Origin: Agrostemma githago
Lineage: Eukaryota > Streptophyta > Magnoliopsida > Caryophyllales > Caryophyllaceae
DNA length: 64,000 bases
Reading direction: 5' to 3'
Assembly (NCBI GenBank): GCA_958450325.1
Contig: OY288239.1
Span: forward strand, 60,283,049-60,347,048
Shown here: piece after piece, positions 44,464 to 56,271 of the stretch
Position numbering within the stretch: the first letter of the stretch is position 1
Layout: each line of letters begins with the position of its first letter
The notes under the pieces: model-generated
Databases searched by the model: none
Seen by the model: only the letters and a program-made list of their open reading frames with translations
Told to the model about the DNA's origin: nothing
Made by a program: the position numbers and the translations under genes

Positions 44464-47451
44464 TCAATTTTTGTGGATAGGGTCGTAGAGGGCCATCGAC
44501 TCCACTACGTTAGCTTCAAATCCTTCATAATACGGGTTAAGACGTTGTCCGTTGACCTTCAAAATCGTGTTCATCTCGGGATTTCGTACTTCAACTGCAC
44601 CATGAGGATAAACATTAGTTATAATGAATGGACCAAGCCAACGAGATTTTAACTTACCGGGAAAAAGACGAAGACGGGATTGAAATAAGAGGACTTTTTG
44701 CCCAACTTGAAAGTCTCGTCTCAAGACCATCTTATCATGCCAAGCCTTTGTTTTCTCCTTATAAGTTGCCGCGTTCTCATATGACTCGAGACGTAGCTCC
44801 TCCAACTCTTGTAATTGTAGCTTACGATGCATTCCCGATTCATCTAAATTCATATTGAAGCTTTTTATCGCTCAATATGCCTTATGCTCTAGCTCCACGG
44901 GAAGATGACACACCGTTCGATAGGCCCACAATGCATCGTCCAACCGTCCACTCCAATCCTTCCGATTTGGATTGACCGTCTTTTCTAGGATGGATTTAAC
45001 TTCTCGATTGGACACTTCAGCTTGTCCATTCGTCTGCGGATGGTAGGCCGTGGATACTTTATGAGTGACAAAATACTTTTTGAGCAAAGCACTTATCGTT
45101 TTATTCACGAAATGAGTACCACGATCACTAATCAAGGCTTTGGGAATTCCAAATCGAACAAATATGTTAGCCTTGATAAAATCCGCCACCACCTTAGAAT
45201 CATCGGTCTTAGTGGGAATCGCTTCCACCCACTTGGACACATAATCGACTGCAAGTAAAATGTAGAGATTACCGTTCGAGTTTGGAAACGGTCCCATGAA
45301 ATCGATCCCCCATACATCGAATATCTCGCAATTAAGCATATAGCTTTGAGGCATCTCATTTTTTCGATAAATATTCCCCAACCTTTGACAATTGTCGCAA
45401 GCTTGACAAAAGACTTGGGCATCTCGAAACAATGTGGTCCAATAGAAACCACAATCTAACATCTTCCTTGCCGTCCTCCGTGCTCCAAAGTGACCTCCAC
45501 ACGCTTGAGAGTGACAAAATATGAGAATTGAGGTCATCTCATTCTCCAAAACACATCTTCTAATAACACTATCAAAGCAATGTTTCCATAGATATGACTC
45601 ATCCCACACATAGTACTTCGCATCACTACGAAGCTTGTCTTTTTGAGATTTTAAGAAAACCGAAGGAAATTTAGATGAGCAAAGAAAGTTTACCATATTC
45701 GCATACCAAGGTTGAACCGTGTTAAGTGCAAATAAACTTTCATCCGGAAACACACCCTTGACCGACTCTTTCTCATGCGACCCGGAAACAACATCAATCA
45801 ACCGACTCAAATGATCGGCAACCACATTCTCGGCTCCCTTTTTGTCTTTCACCTCAAGATCGAACTTGCTAAGTAAAAGGATCCACCGGATTAATCTCGG
45901 CTTAGCTTCTTTCTTAGACATCAAATAGCGCAATGCCGCAGGGTCAGAAAACACAATCACCTTCGTTCCTAATAAGTAGGATCAAAATTTCTCCAACGCA
46001 TACACGACTGCTAGGAGCTCGTTTTCTGTTGTGGTGTAATTCCTTTGAGCTTCATTAAGGGTCATGGAGGCATAATGAATGACGTGAGCTATCTTTCCAA
46101 CTCTTTGACCCAACATTGCTCCTAATGCGTAGTCACTCGCATCGCACATGATCTCGAAGGGGAGAGACCAATCCGGAGCTTGAATAATTGGAGCCGACGT
46201 AAGCCTACGTTTCAAGTCATCAAAAGCCTCCTTGCAAGCTTCATCAAATACAAAATATATCTCCTTTTGAAGCAATTTGCACACTAGTGTGGCTATCTTG
46301 GAAAATTCTTTAATAAATCTCCTATAAAAACCTGCATGACCAAGAATAGACCTCACTTCCCGAACATTAGTAGGGTAAGGTAGAGAAGAAATGGTATCAA
46401 TTTTTGCTTTGTCTACCTCTATACCCTTCGATGAAGCCACATGTCCGAGAACTATACCTTGCTCCACCATGAAGTGACACTTCTCTGAATTCAAGACAAG
46501 GTTAGTTTCAATGTAACGTTTAAGCACAAGAGATAGATGATGTAAACAAGAATCAAAAGAGTCACCATGCACCGTAAAGTCATCCATGAACACTTTAATG
46601 AAACGTTCAATATACTCCGAGAATATACTTATCATACATCGTTGAAATGTCACGGGTGCATTACAAAGACCAAAAGGCATGCGTCTATACGCAAACGTAA
46701 CAAAAGGACAAGTGAATGTGGTTTTCTCTTGATCCTCGGGGGCCAATGGCTATTTGGAAATAGCCCGAATACCCATCTAAGAAACAATAGTAGGCTTTCC
46801 CCGCTAGTCTTTCTAGCATTTGGTCAATGAAGGGGAGGGGGAAGTGGTGCGGTCTTTCATAGTTACCGCATTCAATCTACGGTAATCAATACACACCCTC
46901 CACCCGTTTTGAATCCTAGTGGGGACAAGCTCACCACCTTTGTTCTCAACTACGGTCACCCCCGATTTTTTAGGGACTACTTGCGTAGGACTTACCCATC
47001 TACTATCAGATATAGGAAAAATCATACCGACTTGTAGTAGCTTTAGAACCTCTTTTTTCACCACCTCCATCATAGGAGGATTTAACCGACGTTGTGGTTG
47101 CCTCACCGGTTTAGCATCATCTTCAAGTAAAATCTGGTGCATACAAGTACTTGGACTAATACCTTTGATGTCGGCAATTGTCCATCCAATGGCTTGCTTG
47201 TTCTCCACAAGAACATCCTTCAACTTCCTCTCTTGTTCCTCGATGAGCTTAATAGAGATGATAATCGGGAGTGTTTCTCCCTCACCGAGGAACACATACT
47301 TCAAGTGCTCCGGTAGAGCTTTAAACTCCACCACAGGTGCCTGCACAATAGAAAGCAACAATTTCTCCCTAGTAACAGTTAGTGGTAACGGGTTCTGAAA
47401 ATTAGCTAGTGGTCTCCTCGAATCATGCAATTCCGCCACCACTTCCTGCAA
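44464..47451 (-). pseudogene. Athila pol: reverse transcriptase, RNase H, integrase (broken)
   Basis: RT begins at about 47200 (PTQVVPKKSGVTVV, WRVCIDYRRLNAVT) and continues after frame changes near 46850 and 46745 with FAYRRMPFGLCNAP and the catalytic FMDD at about 46570. RNase H follows (APDWSLPFEIMCDASDYALG). An in-frame TGA at about 45980 separates it from the DHLSRL end of RNase H. Integrase has the HHCC zinc finger (HSQACGGHFGARRTARKMLD then CQACDNCQR) and DD35E residues (WGIDFMGPF, LISDRGTHF, NGQAEVSNREVKS). About 17 residues between AYRT and CHLPVELEHKAY appear deleted, a TGA follows, and the C-terminal chromatin-binding part (VGQKVLLFQSRL, LKSRWLGPF) is at 44853-44464. The frame also changes after gag-PR at 47460. 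Not functional. Confidence 0.92.
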
Positions 47452-47471
47452 ATTAGCAGAAAAAGCATATT

Positions 47472-49742
47472 CTATTTCTCGTTACTCAAAGTGTTCTCCA
47501 AAGCCACCTGCAACTCATCAGAACCATTCAGGTCAAAGAATTCCTGTGCTAATGGATCAACGATATCAACAAAATTGACAGAATGGTGATCTACAGGGTA
47601 ATTCATGGCATCATAGATGTTGAAAGTTACTAATTGGCCATTAGACTCCATAGTCATAGATCCATTAGAGACATCAATCTTCGTGCTTGCCGTTTTCAAG
47701 AATGGCCTTCCTAGCAAAATCGGAGCCACATGGTGATCATGTTCCATGTCTAGCACATAAAAATTAGCAGAAAAGATTAGATTGTCAACTAAAACAAGAA
47801 CATCCTCGATAACACCTTTCGGGTAGACATTCGATCTATCTGTCAACTGAATTACAACACTAGTATTACTCAAAGGACCAAGTTGCATAGATTTATACAC
47901 AGAATATGGCATCACAATTATAGAAGCTCCTAAATCTAGCATGGCCTTATGAAACTTAGTGTTAACAATGGTGCAACGAATTGTGAACATACCCAGATCA
48001 CTACATTTACGTGGTAGTTTTCGTTGAAAAACGGTGGACACATGTTCACTTACCTTAATTTTTTTTACCACTTTTAGCTTGTTATTCCTTTTAATAGTGC
48101 ACAATTCTTTTAAAATTTTTGCATATTTAGGAATACTTTTCAAAAGATTAAGGGGAATATTTACCTCGCACTTTTCAAATACCTCATAAATGTCTTTATC
48201 GTGCTCAAATTGGCGAGTTCTCTTGAGTGCATCGGGGAAGGGTACCTCCAGTTCCACAACCAGTGTAGTAGTAATGAGCTCCTTTGCTTTGACAATAGGG
48301 GTTTGCTCACCCCCCTCGATCACTATCTCTTCTTCTTCCTCTCGAATGACCGATTGCTTTGCTACCTTCTTCACCTTCTCGACCTCCTCTAATTGCCTTC
48401 CGTTCCTCAATGAAACGGCACTCACGTTCTTAGAAGGCACCACCATTTGGGACGGGAGCCCCATAGATTCTCGAGCTTGCAAACGACTAATAGAGGTCGC
48501 CATCTGTCCCAATTGAGTTTCCATGTTTTGGATACTAGCTTTGTTCTCCGTTTGATGTTGAAGAACCGTAGCTTGAAGATTTGACATTTGGGTGGTTACC
48601 GTAGCTTGACTAGCAACCAAAGCACGCGTCATGTCCTCGGTGGACATTTGACCACTAGGTGGGGGTGGAGTAGGAACCGTGTTATGAACTTGTTGTTTAG
48701 CAAAGAATTGTTGCTTTGCTTGACCAATTTGATTCCCTTGATTAAATTGTTGATCCCCTTGACGACTTCTCCACCTCATGTTGGGACGCTCTCTCCATAA
48801 GTGATTAAAGGTATTAGAGTAGGGGTCCCATTTCTTCTTTTCCCCGGTTTCCCATATTCCATTCACCTTTTCTTGATCCTCTTCATGCATGTGAGGACAA
48901 TGCTCACTCGGATGTCCTTCGGTAGAACAGATACCATACATCATAACTTGATTCGTTTTGCCCAACATCATATTTTGGACAAGAGCCGTTAAGCTATCAA
49001 CTTTATGTTCAAGACTCGAGGATGACGAATTACCTATGGCATGCACTTCCCGTTTGGGATATTTCCGAGAAAAAGCCTGAGAGCTTTTAGCTAGCTCCTG
49101 GATAAGCTCTATAGCAACATCTGTACTCTTGTTCCCGATCGACCCCCCACATGCCGCATTTACCGTGCGAGCATCCTCCACACAAAGACCTCCACAAAAG
49201 TACATCACAAGGTCTTGAGGATTGTAGCCATGATAGGGGCATGTAGCACACAACTTTTTAAAACGTTCCCAATATTCGTACATCGTTTCACCATCCCGTT
49301 GCTCCACATTACTAATTTGCTTCTTCAATTGGGAGGCTCGAGACGCCGGAAAATACTTTTCAAGGAACGCCTTCTTCATCTTCACCCACGTATATAAACT
49401 TGCCAGTGGCAAGTAATACAACCAATCTCTCGCAGAATCCTTCAATGAGAAGGGAAAGGCCCTTAGCTTAAGTTGCTCATCAGTGATAGACTCTGTTTTC
49501 ATACTCAAGCAAACCATATGAAAATCCGACAAGTGCTTGTTAGGATCCTCGTCGCTTAAGCCATAAAATGTGGGTAATTGATGGATCAAACCTGACTTCA
49601 ATTCGAAAGTGGCATTCGCACCCAATGGTGGGTACGTGATGCACAAAGGTTGTTGTGCAAGGTCGGGTGCTGTCAGCTGCTTAATTGTGTTGGCCATGAT
49701 ATTCGACTCATCTTCAGATTCAGAAGAAACTTCAGTATTCAC
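47472..49742 (-). CDS. gag: Athila gag-protease polyprotein
   Basis: Open over 756 codons. Capsid region at about residues 60-210: GLSDEDPNKHLSDFHMVCLS, LRAFPFSLKDSARDWLYYLP, LEKYFPASRASQLKKQI and GETMYEYWERFKKLCATCPY, the Athila/retrotrans_gag signature. A degenerate Cys/His stretch (YGICSTEGHPSEHCPHM) at about residues 268-285 stands where a zinc knuckle would be. A linker with QLGQMATSISRLQ follows. Aspartic protease at about residues 600-690: MLDLGASIIVMPYSVYKSM and APILLGRPFLKTA; DLGAS in place of D(S/T)G is usual in Athila. It assembles particles and matures the polyprotein. The reading frame is lost just after, at 47472, so no Gag-Pol fusion can be made. Confidence 0.92.
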   Translation of the reverse strand: MNTEVSSESEDESNIMANTIKQLTAPDLAQQPLCITYPPLGANATFELKSGLIHQLPTFYGLSDEDPNKHLSDFHMVCLSMKTESITDEQLKLRAFPFSLKDSARDWLYYLPLASLYTWVKMKKAFLEKYFPASRASQLKKQISNVEQRDGETMYEYWERFKKLCATCPYHGYNPQDLVMYFCGGLCVEDARTVNAACGGSIGNKSTDVAIELIQELAKSSQAFSRKYPKREVHAIGNSSSSSLEHKVDSLTALVQNMMLGKTNQVMMYGICSTEGHPSEHCPHMHEEDQEKVNGIWETGEKKKWDPYSNTFNHLWRERPNMRWRSRQGDQQFNQGNQIGQAKQQFFAKQQVHNTVPTPPPPSGQMSTEDMTRALVASQATVTTQMSNLQATVLQHQTENKASIQNMETQLGQMATSISRLQARESMGLPSQMVVPSKNVSAVSLRNGRQLEEVEKVKKVAKQSVIREEEEEIVIEGGEQTPIVKAKELITTTLVVELEVPFPDALKRTRQFEHDKDIYEVFEKCEVNIPLNLLKSIPKYAKILKELCTIKRNNKLKVVKKIKVSEHVSTVFQRKLPRKCSDLGMFTIRCTIVNTKFHKAMLDLGASIIVMPYSVYKSMQLGPLSNTSVVIQLTDRSNVYPKGVIEDVLVLVDNLIFSANFYVLDMEHDHHVAPILLGRPFLKTASTKIDVSNGSMTMESNGQLVTFNIYDAMNYPVDHHSVNFVDIVDPLAQEFFDLNGSDELQVALENTLSNEK

Positions 49743-49964
49743 GGGAATAACAGGAATATCGTTGTTAAACTCTAGATCCTCGAATTCCTGTGTTCTAATA
49801 ACTATTGCTCCCTCTCCGATTCTCCGTGACCTGAGAAAAGTGCGTTCAAGTTAGAAGAACGAGTATTATACATAATCTACACAACACAAATTAAAATAAA
49901 ATTAGCTATAACAAGAAGAAAATTTAAAACGACACTAGAAAACACAAAAATAATTAATACCGAC

Positions 49965-49982
49965 TCCCCGGAAACGGCGCCA
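49965..49982 (-). promoter_or_regulatory. Primer-binding site (tRNA-Asp type) of the Athila-type element
   Basis: The minus strand reads TGGCGCCGTTTCCGGGGA, five nt inside the LTR. The leader from here to the gag start at 49742 is about 220 nt. Confidence 0.88.
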
Positions 49983-49987
49983 AAATT

Positions 49988-51346
49988 TGACACGCTAAAG
50001 TCGTATACCTCAAATTACAATTTATAAGCACTTAAACCTATATACTAAAACGTAGTAGAGTAAAAATAAGGGTCGAACCCAAGGGAATCAGAATAACGAA
50101 ATTATGTTAACTAAGTGTAGAAAAAATCAATCAATCTTTAATTAAATTAAAGATCGTAGTAACCAGGGGGTTTTATGAATGAGATTCTAATAAACTAAAG
50201 CAAAAAACTAATAAATCAATATATCAAATGATGAAAAAGAACTTAGACACAAGCACAAATCCACGCTCAATAGCGATTGATCATCGTAAGACAGTTTCAA
50301 CTAATAACCTTGACTACTCTATCGTGAACATGAAACCCCAATTCTCTTAAGAATAGTTAACTAAAATGTATCCCGTTCTTCATTAACCCTAACCGTAAAA
50401 CAACCTAAACAATCTAGTTCTAGGTTCAACTAGACGGAAGCAATATAGATCTGAGAATTCGATAGAGAATGAATAGCATATACAATCCAGTCGCGCCTTA
50501 GATATTTATACGAATCGCTTCTAAGTACTAATATCAACGTATCCCGTTCAATATTAATTCCTAGTTGTTAATAATGTAAAGTTAATCAGTAAATCCTACT
50601 CAATTAACGATACTAACGATAAAACGATGCAATTAAATACTAGTTGTACACCTAGCAATCAACAACAACATTAATGAAATTAATAACGAAGCAATTTATA
50701 ATAATCAAGGTTAATAATCAAAACATTCAAACTCAGAATTGTTTTTTGAGCGTTTCAAAGGCCTGAATCTAAGTAGAGAAGATTAGTTACACATACTTGC
50801 GATAGAAAATTAGGGTTCTTCAAAGGTCTCCCTTTTCTTCGAATCTTATGTTAAACTAGTAGATGTGATGAATGATGTGAATAATAATTCTCTCAATCTA
50901 AGCTTAACCTAATTATAGTTTACTAATAATAATAAAATAATAATAAAAACATCCTAGTAATAATAAGGTTTCCTAATTGAAACCCAATTCTTAAAAACGT
51001 AGCCGAATATCAAAAAATAAGATGGAACGCGTGGGAAGTTTCAGGCAACCGGGCGACTCGAATAGGTGTCGCGCGACTCGCATGGCTTCTGGACGACTCG
51101 CCTGGACAGTTGTTTGCTGTTTCGCGCGATTCTTCGATTCTGTCGTTCCGGGTCTTCAAGTGGGCATTCTTCTCCTTCATGTTTCATTCGCTCTTAGCCC
51201 AAATCGACGGTCCAATGATTAGCATCCTCAAAATAGCCTATATTACATTCATACCAAACTGACACAAATGCAATACAATACAACCAATTTAGCTCACAAA
51301 ATACACCAAAACCGTCGTAATAAATACGACTAAATACGGCCCATCA
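49988..51346 (-). repeat. 5' LTR of the Athila-type element
   Basis: 1359 bp, TGACACGCTAAAG...GGCCCATCA. Minus-strand TATAAATATC at 50501-50510 is the best TATA candidate. High identity to the 3' LTR suggests a fairly recent insertion, but both carry private indels. Confidence 0.9.
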
Positions 51347-52800
51347 CGTTGCTGGTAAGCTTGCACGTAAGGCATGTATCCTACGCTCGTCTTATAGTAC
51401 TAGCTCGTCATATCATTTTTGGTTCCATTCTTCTTCGGGAATACCGCTTTCGGCTAATATCCTTAGTGACGGTATCTGTAGCTCTACGGGTTGTACGGCT
51501 TCGGAACCGTAGGTTAGGTAATATGGTGTGGCTCCGGTGGATTTTCGATAGGATGTTCGGTACCCCCATAAGGCGAAGGGGATTTTGTTTGGCCAATCCC
51601 GATAATTGTCTTTCATTTTCTTAAGGATTGTGGTTATGGTTTTGTTGGCTGCTTCTACGGCTCCGTTCATTTGTGGTCTATAGGGTGAGAAGGACTTGTG
51701 TCTTTGGATTTTGTATTTGTCTAGGAGTTTTTGGGTGTCGGCCCTGAAGTGAGCCCCCTGGTCACTGATGATTTCGTGAGGTATACCGTAGCGGCAGATG
51801 ATGTTATTTTGTAAGAATTTGACTACTTGTTTTGAGGTTAGTACGATGTAAGAGGCAGCTTCTACCCACTTGGTGAAGTAATAGACGACCACCAGTATGA
51901 AACAATGTCTGCCGGTCCCGGCTGAGTGTACTTTTCCTATTATGTCAATTCCCCAAGTAGAGAAGGGCCAGGGTGTGGCTATAGTATGGAGAGGATATGG
52001 AGGTAGGTGTTGGATGTTGGCAAATATTTGACAATTGTGGCAGTGATGAACGTGACGTCGACAGTCTATCTCTAAGGTAATCAAGTAATAGCCCAGTCTC
52101 ATTATTTTTTGGGCTAGTAGGTGTGCACTCATGTGATGTCCGCACTCTCCATCATGTACCTCTCCCATGACTCTCTCGGATTGGTTCTTATTTATGCACC
52201 TAAGTAGGACTCCTTGTGGGGTTCGTTTGTATAATAGTCCTTGATTCAGGACGTAGTGGGTGGCTTGTATTCGTAGGGCTCTTTTGTTCTTGGTGTTAAT
52301 GTTGGGAGGGTATGACCCGTGGGTTTTAAAGTCTAGGATTGCTTTGTACCAAGGTTCTTCGGGGGTATCGTCGGTTTTGAGGTTATGGATGTGGGCTGGT
52401 TGTTCACTTCTCTCTACGCAGATAGGCATAAAGAAGAGGTGATCGGGCATGTTTATTAGTGAGGCTAGTTTGGATAACGCATCAATGAATTGGTTTTCTT
52501 CGCGGGGTATGTGTATGAAGTTGATTTCGGTAAATTCCCGGGATATTGTTTCCACTTTGGTTTGGTATGGGGTTAGGCTTTAGCTGTAAACCTTCCAGGT
52601 ACCTGTGGCTTGGTTGACTGCTAAGGATGAATCTCCGTGTACTCTACGGTTTTTAACTCCTAGAGATATGGCTGCTTTTAGACCTATTAGGCAGGCTTTG
52701 TATTTGGCTATGTTGGGGAAGTCTAGTTGGATGGAGGTTCGTTCGTTGCAAGCTCATTGTTGTTTGGTTATGAGGGTCAGTAATGGGTTGAACCTAGGGT
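51347..52800 (-). pseudogene. RNase H-integrase of element B (upstream part)
   Basis: The minus-strand frame from about 52780 gives NIAKYKACLIGLKAAISLGV and VHGDSSLAVNQATGTWK (Tat RNase H with the GDS active-site region), a short break, then ETISREFTEINFIHIPREEN and ALSKLAS. Integrase follows: HHCC finger (EVHDGECGHHMSAHLL, HHCHNCQIFA), then WGIDIIGKV, IISDQGAHF and NGAVEAANKTITTIL with the DD35E residues in place. After EEEWNQK at 51413 come TGA and TAA stops, then ALRASLPA at the Athila insertion; the rest is at 39555-39800. RNase H lacks its first strand because the preceding pol is deleted. Confidence 0.88.
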
Positions 52801-53104
52801 TGTTATTCCCGATCTTCTTTTTGGGTGAAGTTAAATGGGCCGTTTATGGTAGCCCTTGCATTTTAGTCAATTGTTATCGATAAGTGGCATAGTGTCGAGT
52901 CTTTAAGTGTAGCGATTGTCGAGGCATGTTTGTAAAAGAAAAGAGAGTTGTTTTATTAATAAGTAGTAAAACGGGCTAGATGCCTGTGATTAAGTTTGTT
53001 TTGGGGGGGGGGGGGGGGAGGGGGGTGGAGGACATATCCCCTCGCACCTCCTAACTCGATGTAAAAACAACAAAAGACATTTGTTATACTATTAGGTCTA
53101 GGCC
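52801..53104. other. Deleted protease-RT region of element B, with a G16 run
   Basis: Only about 300 bp separates gag from RNase H, where about 2 kb of protease and RT would be expected. A run of 16 G (53003-53018) followed by AGGGGGGTGGAGG lies here and could form a G-quadruplex on the plus strand. Confidence 0.7.
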
Positions 53105-54574
53105 CTAAGACGAACTAGACTCTGACTCGGACACAAATTTACTCATCTTGGCGGATGCCTGTGTGTTGTCAGGATCTTCCTCAATATTCAGGACATTCTC
53201 CTCTATAGGATCTAGGTGGGAACAATCGATGGTGTTGTCAAAAATAGCATGAACGCTAAAGGGGTTTGTGGTATTGTTTGGTTTCTCGGGTGGAGGAAGA
53301 AGGATAGTCCCATTTCTATCATATCTTGTATGGTATGCTTGAGCCGAAAACAAGATTCGGTATCGTGGCCCTTGCCACGGTGGAAGTGGCAATACTTATT
53401 GGCATCCCATGATTTTCCTTTTCTGCCTGCGGGCGGTTCTGGGGCAGGGCTCATGGGTTCGAGCTTCCCTTGCTCGGTTAGCCTTTTTAGAGCTTCGATG
53501 TATGTGATGCCTAGTTTGGAGAATGTTCTAGGGGTGAAGTTTGTTCTTCCTCTAGTGGTTGGTTCGACTAGATGTACTTCCTCGGTTTTGTTATTCTCAG
53601 ATGACCCGTAAAGGCGGATTCCCGTGGATGTGGTTGGTCCTTGATAACCCTTCCCCATTATTTTGGAGAATACTCCATTCTTCATATCGTCCTCCAGACG
53701 TATTCCTAAGGTAGACAATTCTTTGAAGGTATGGATATTTTGGTACCTCTGGTGAGAGGCGTAAGAAGGTCTGAGGTTATCGACAAATTTCTCTACTAAG
53801 GTCGCCTCGTCGGGGTGGTTTACTAATTGGGTGCTGACCTTTCTCCACCTAGTCAGAAATTCGGAGAAGCCTTCCTTCTCGTTTTGGGAAAGAACCTCGA
53901 GGTTTCGGATGGTTACTTGTGTTTCGGAATTATCCGCGTATTGCTTTACGAATTCTATGGAGATGTCATCCCAGGTGGATATCTTTTTAGGATCGAGGGA
54001 ATAAAATCAGTATCGAGGTGTGTCGCCTAAAGAGGATGGGAATATCCTAGCAAAAAGGCTGGTTTTGACTCCCTTAATGGCCATGTAATCCTTAAAGGCC
54101 CGGATGTGGTTGAGAGGGTCCCTAGTTCCTTTGAACTTCGGTATGTCGGCTAAGGAAAAGTTTTTTGGTAGCTGGTCGTTCACCATTTCAAACTTTTGGT
54201 TGTTTTCGAGATGGACATTGTTGCCTTGGTTTAGGCGCATTTGGTTTTCAAGTAGGTCTATGCAATTTATGACAGAGAATGTCGTCCTGAGGTGGTGTAA
54301 TAGGGTCATTAGGGGTGACTCCGGCAGGAATGCCACCTAGTGGTGTGGAATTTAAAAGGACCTCGTTGAGGATCCGGTTATGGTGTTCATCAGAGGCCCT
54401 ATCTTCCAAGTGGCCTAGAGGAGAGTCTATGCTGTTTACGGATGCGTTCACGGTAATGATGGTGGCCTGTAAGTCTCGGATCAGGTTGGTTAGGATTTTT
54501 ATGGTGTTATTCGCAGATTGTCCGGCGTCGTTCCCGCTATGGTTACTTGCGTCTACGCTTGAATCTCCTGACAT
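53105..54574 (-). pseudogene. gag: Gag of element B
   Basis: Starts with MSGDSSVDASNHSGNDAGQS at 54574. After a frameshift at about 54290 it gives FSLADIPKFKGTRDPLNHIR, the Tat capsid signature, up to DTPRY and a TGA at 54007; the frame then reads on through a capsid helical region to ELSTLGIRLEDD (53718). The zinc-knuckle-like YCHFHRGKGHDTESCFRLKH is at about 53370-53430 (CxxH...HDTxxC). It ends SESESSSS at 53105. One stop and one frameshift, so no intact Gag. Confidence 0.85.
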
Positions 54575-55640
54575 GACTAGTGGAAAATGTGATATCGATG
54601 AGGGCGGGTATACCAGACATCCTATAGACTCGAGGAATGCTTGAAACCGAGCAATGCGGAAATGGGACCCTTGATTCGCGCGTGTTTGCGGTCATCGAAT
54701 TAGGGTCTCGGGTGTTTTAGACTCTTGGTGTATTCGGCGTAACGCCTAATGAAGCTATGTCTCTAGAGCGAGACAATTCGACACAAATCTTGGGGGTTAG
54801 ATTCAAGAGGAATTTCTCGGGATGAGACGACCCAAAACACAAGACCTCGAATAGAGGCGATCCTAGTAACTAACACAGACAGTTAATCACGCGGTTGTAC
54901 GACGTAAGAAGTTGATCGCGATCCCGGCTCAGGATCAAAGAGTTTTTGATGTTTTTTTTTTTTGAAAATGATCGCGCTTTTGCAAAGGAAGTTTTTTTCC
55001 AAAAAGGACGATTTGTAAAATTGGGGTGACGATGGTGTGGTGACATCGTTTCCGACGTGAAAGTGTGTTGCTATATGTGCGTCGAAGATTCGATGATAGC
55101 AAAAGTGCAAACGGTAGTTTCTCAAAAGAAGCACGGTTCTTAAAGGAACCGGGTTTGAAAATGATGACGTGGTGCTTTTATCGAAACTACTATTGATTAG
55201 TCAGTTCGACATTTATGGTGTAGGTGGTGTTTGTGATAGAACGTGATGTCTGGTGACGGTGTTTTGAAAACGTGACCAGGTTTCATTACCGAGTTTAGGT
55301 AACAAAGATAATTTTTTAGAAAGCCTTTTTTTTAATGTGCGGTCACATTTGTCCATCATTAGTATTTTGATGGTGGTGACGGTGTGTATAAATGACGTTC
55401 TGTGAATGTGACCTTTTCGGATTCCTTGGCTTCATTAATTGAAGCTTTGGTCGTGTTAACGGTATGCGCAAGAAAAAAAACATTTTTTTTGAAAATAAAA
55501 TGTAACCGTTTGAGGTACCTTGATCCCATTGATCGGGAGTTTTGGTGGTATTAACGGTATTCGTTATTGACGAGTTTTACTTTGGCCAAGGTGATGGCGC
55601 TTAATTTTTTTTTTTGAAAGTAGTGGGTGTAAAATTTGCT
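54575..55640 (-). repeat. Leader repeat, copy 1
   Basis: Homologous to 56272-57330: TTTAGACTCTTGGTGTATTC, GACAGTTAATCACGCGGTTG, GATCCCGGCTCAGGATCAAA and GGCCAAGGTGATGGC occur in both in the same order. It forms one unit of a gag-leader tandem duplication. No gene. Confidence 0.8.
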
Positions 55641-56271
55641 AAGATGACGACATCTAAAACGTTTTCTTTTTTGTCGGGGAGTATGTTCCTGCTTCGATTA
55701 GATTTTGGACAGCGTGCTTCAATGAGAAACATGCCTCAGTGTCGTGCCCATTGCCTTGGTGGAATAGACACTAAGCATTGGGACTCCATGTTTTACTTCT
55801 TTTACCAATCAGTGGGTCTGGAGTGGGACCCAGAGGTTTGAGTAGCCCTTGATCTATTAAGTGTTTGAGGGTCTCAGTATACGTTGAGCCGAGTTTGGTA
55901 AACTCTTTGCAGGGTGTTTTGGCTTTATTAGATAGTATCTTGTGAGGAGTCGAGGTTATTTCTTTGTCGTTCTCAGGGGATTTTACCCGTACGGAGTATC
56001 TGGGTGATCCGCTCGGGGTGTGAGTGTGGTAGTTGATTGACTTGTCATTTGGTTCGCTTTCTGTGCCCTCATTTTCGAGGAAGTTGAGGCGGCTGTCAAT
56101 GTGACGAACGTAGCAGGACAGGCGATCTATCGAGGTTCGAACATTGTGCACCACCTTAGTTAAGGTATTAATGTCGATGCAGAGGTTCTCAATCACTCCT
56201 GGTTCCGCGGACATGTTGGGGATAGATCTTTGCAAGATGGTTTCGTGAATTAGGAAGGTTTCGTCGGACAT
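55641..56271 (-). pseudogene. Second, internally deleted gag copy of element B
   Basis: Starts with MSDETFLIHETILQRSIPNM. A coiled-coil-like segment (DINTLTKVVHNVRTSIDRLS) and then KEFTKLGSTYTETLKHLIDQ parallel the C-terminal part of the other gag (RTFSKLGITYIEALKRLTEQ). After WSPNA and a stop, the frame continues with the zinc-knuckle-like CLFHQGNGHDTEACFSLKH. The capsid centre is missing. It belongs to the upstream unit of the tandem duplication and is strongly diverged from the downstream gag, so the duplication is old. Confidence 0.8.

Larger units (their letters stand above)
39801..51346 (-). mobile_element. Athila-type LTR retrotransposon nested in element B
   Basis: 11,546 bp, TGACA...ATCA ends, target duplication CGTTG. 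Minus-strand order: LTR (49988-51346), PBS, gag-protease, RT-RNase H-integrase, ATHILA ORF-1-like gene, PPT, LTR (39801-41193). It falls within the integrase codons of element B, so it is younger than B. Pol has several frameshifts and stops, so the copy is inactive though structurally complete. Confidence 0.95.

Noticed and set aside
47000..48600. Plus-strand open frames antisense to the Athila gag and pol
   Set aside because: Shadows of the coding strand; no start context, splice sites or domain.
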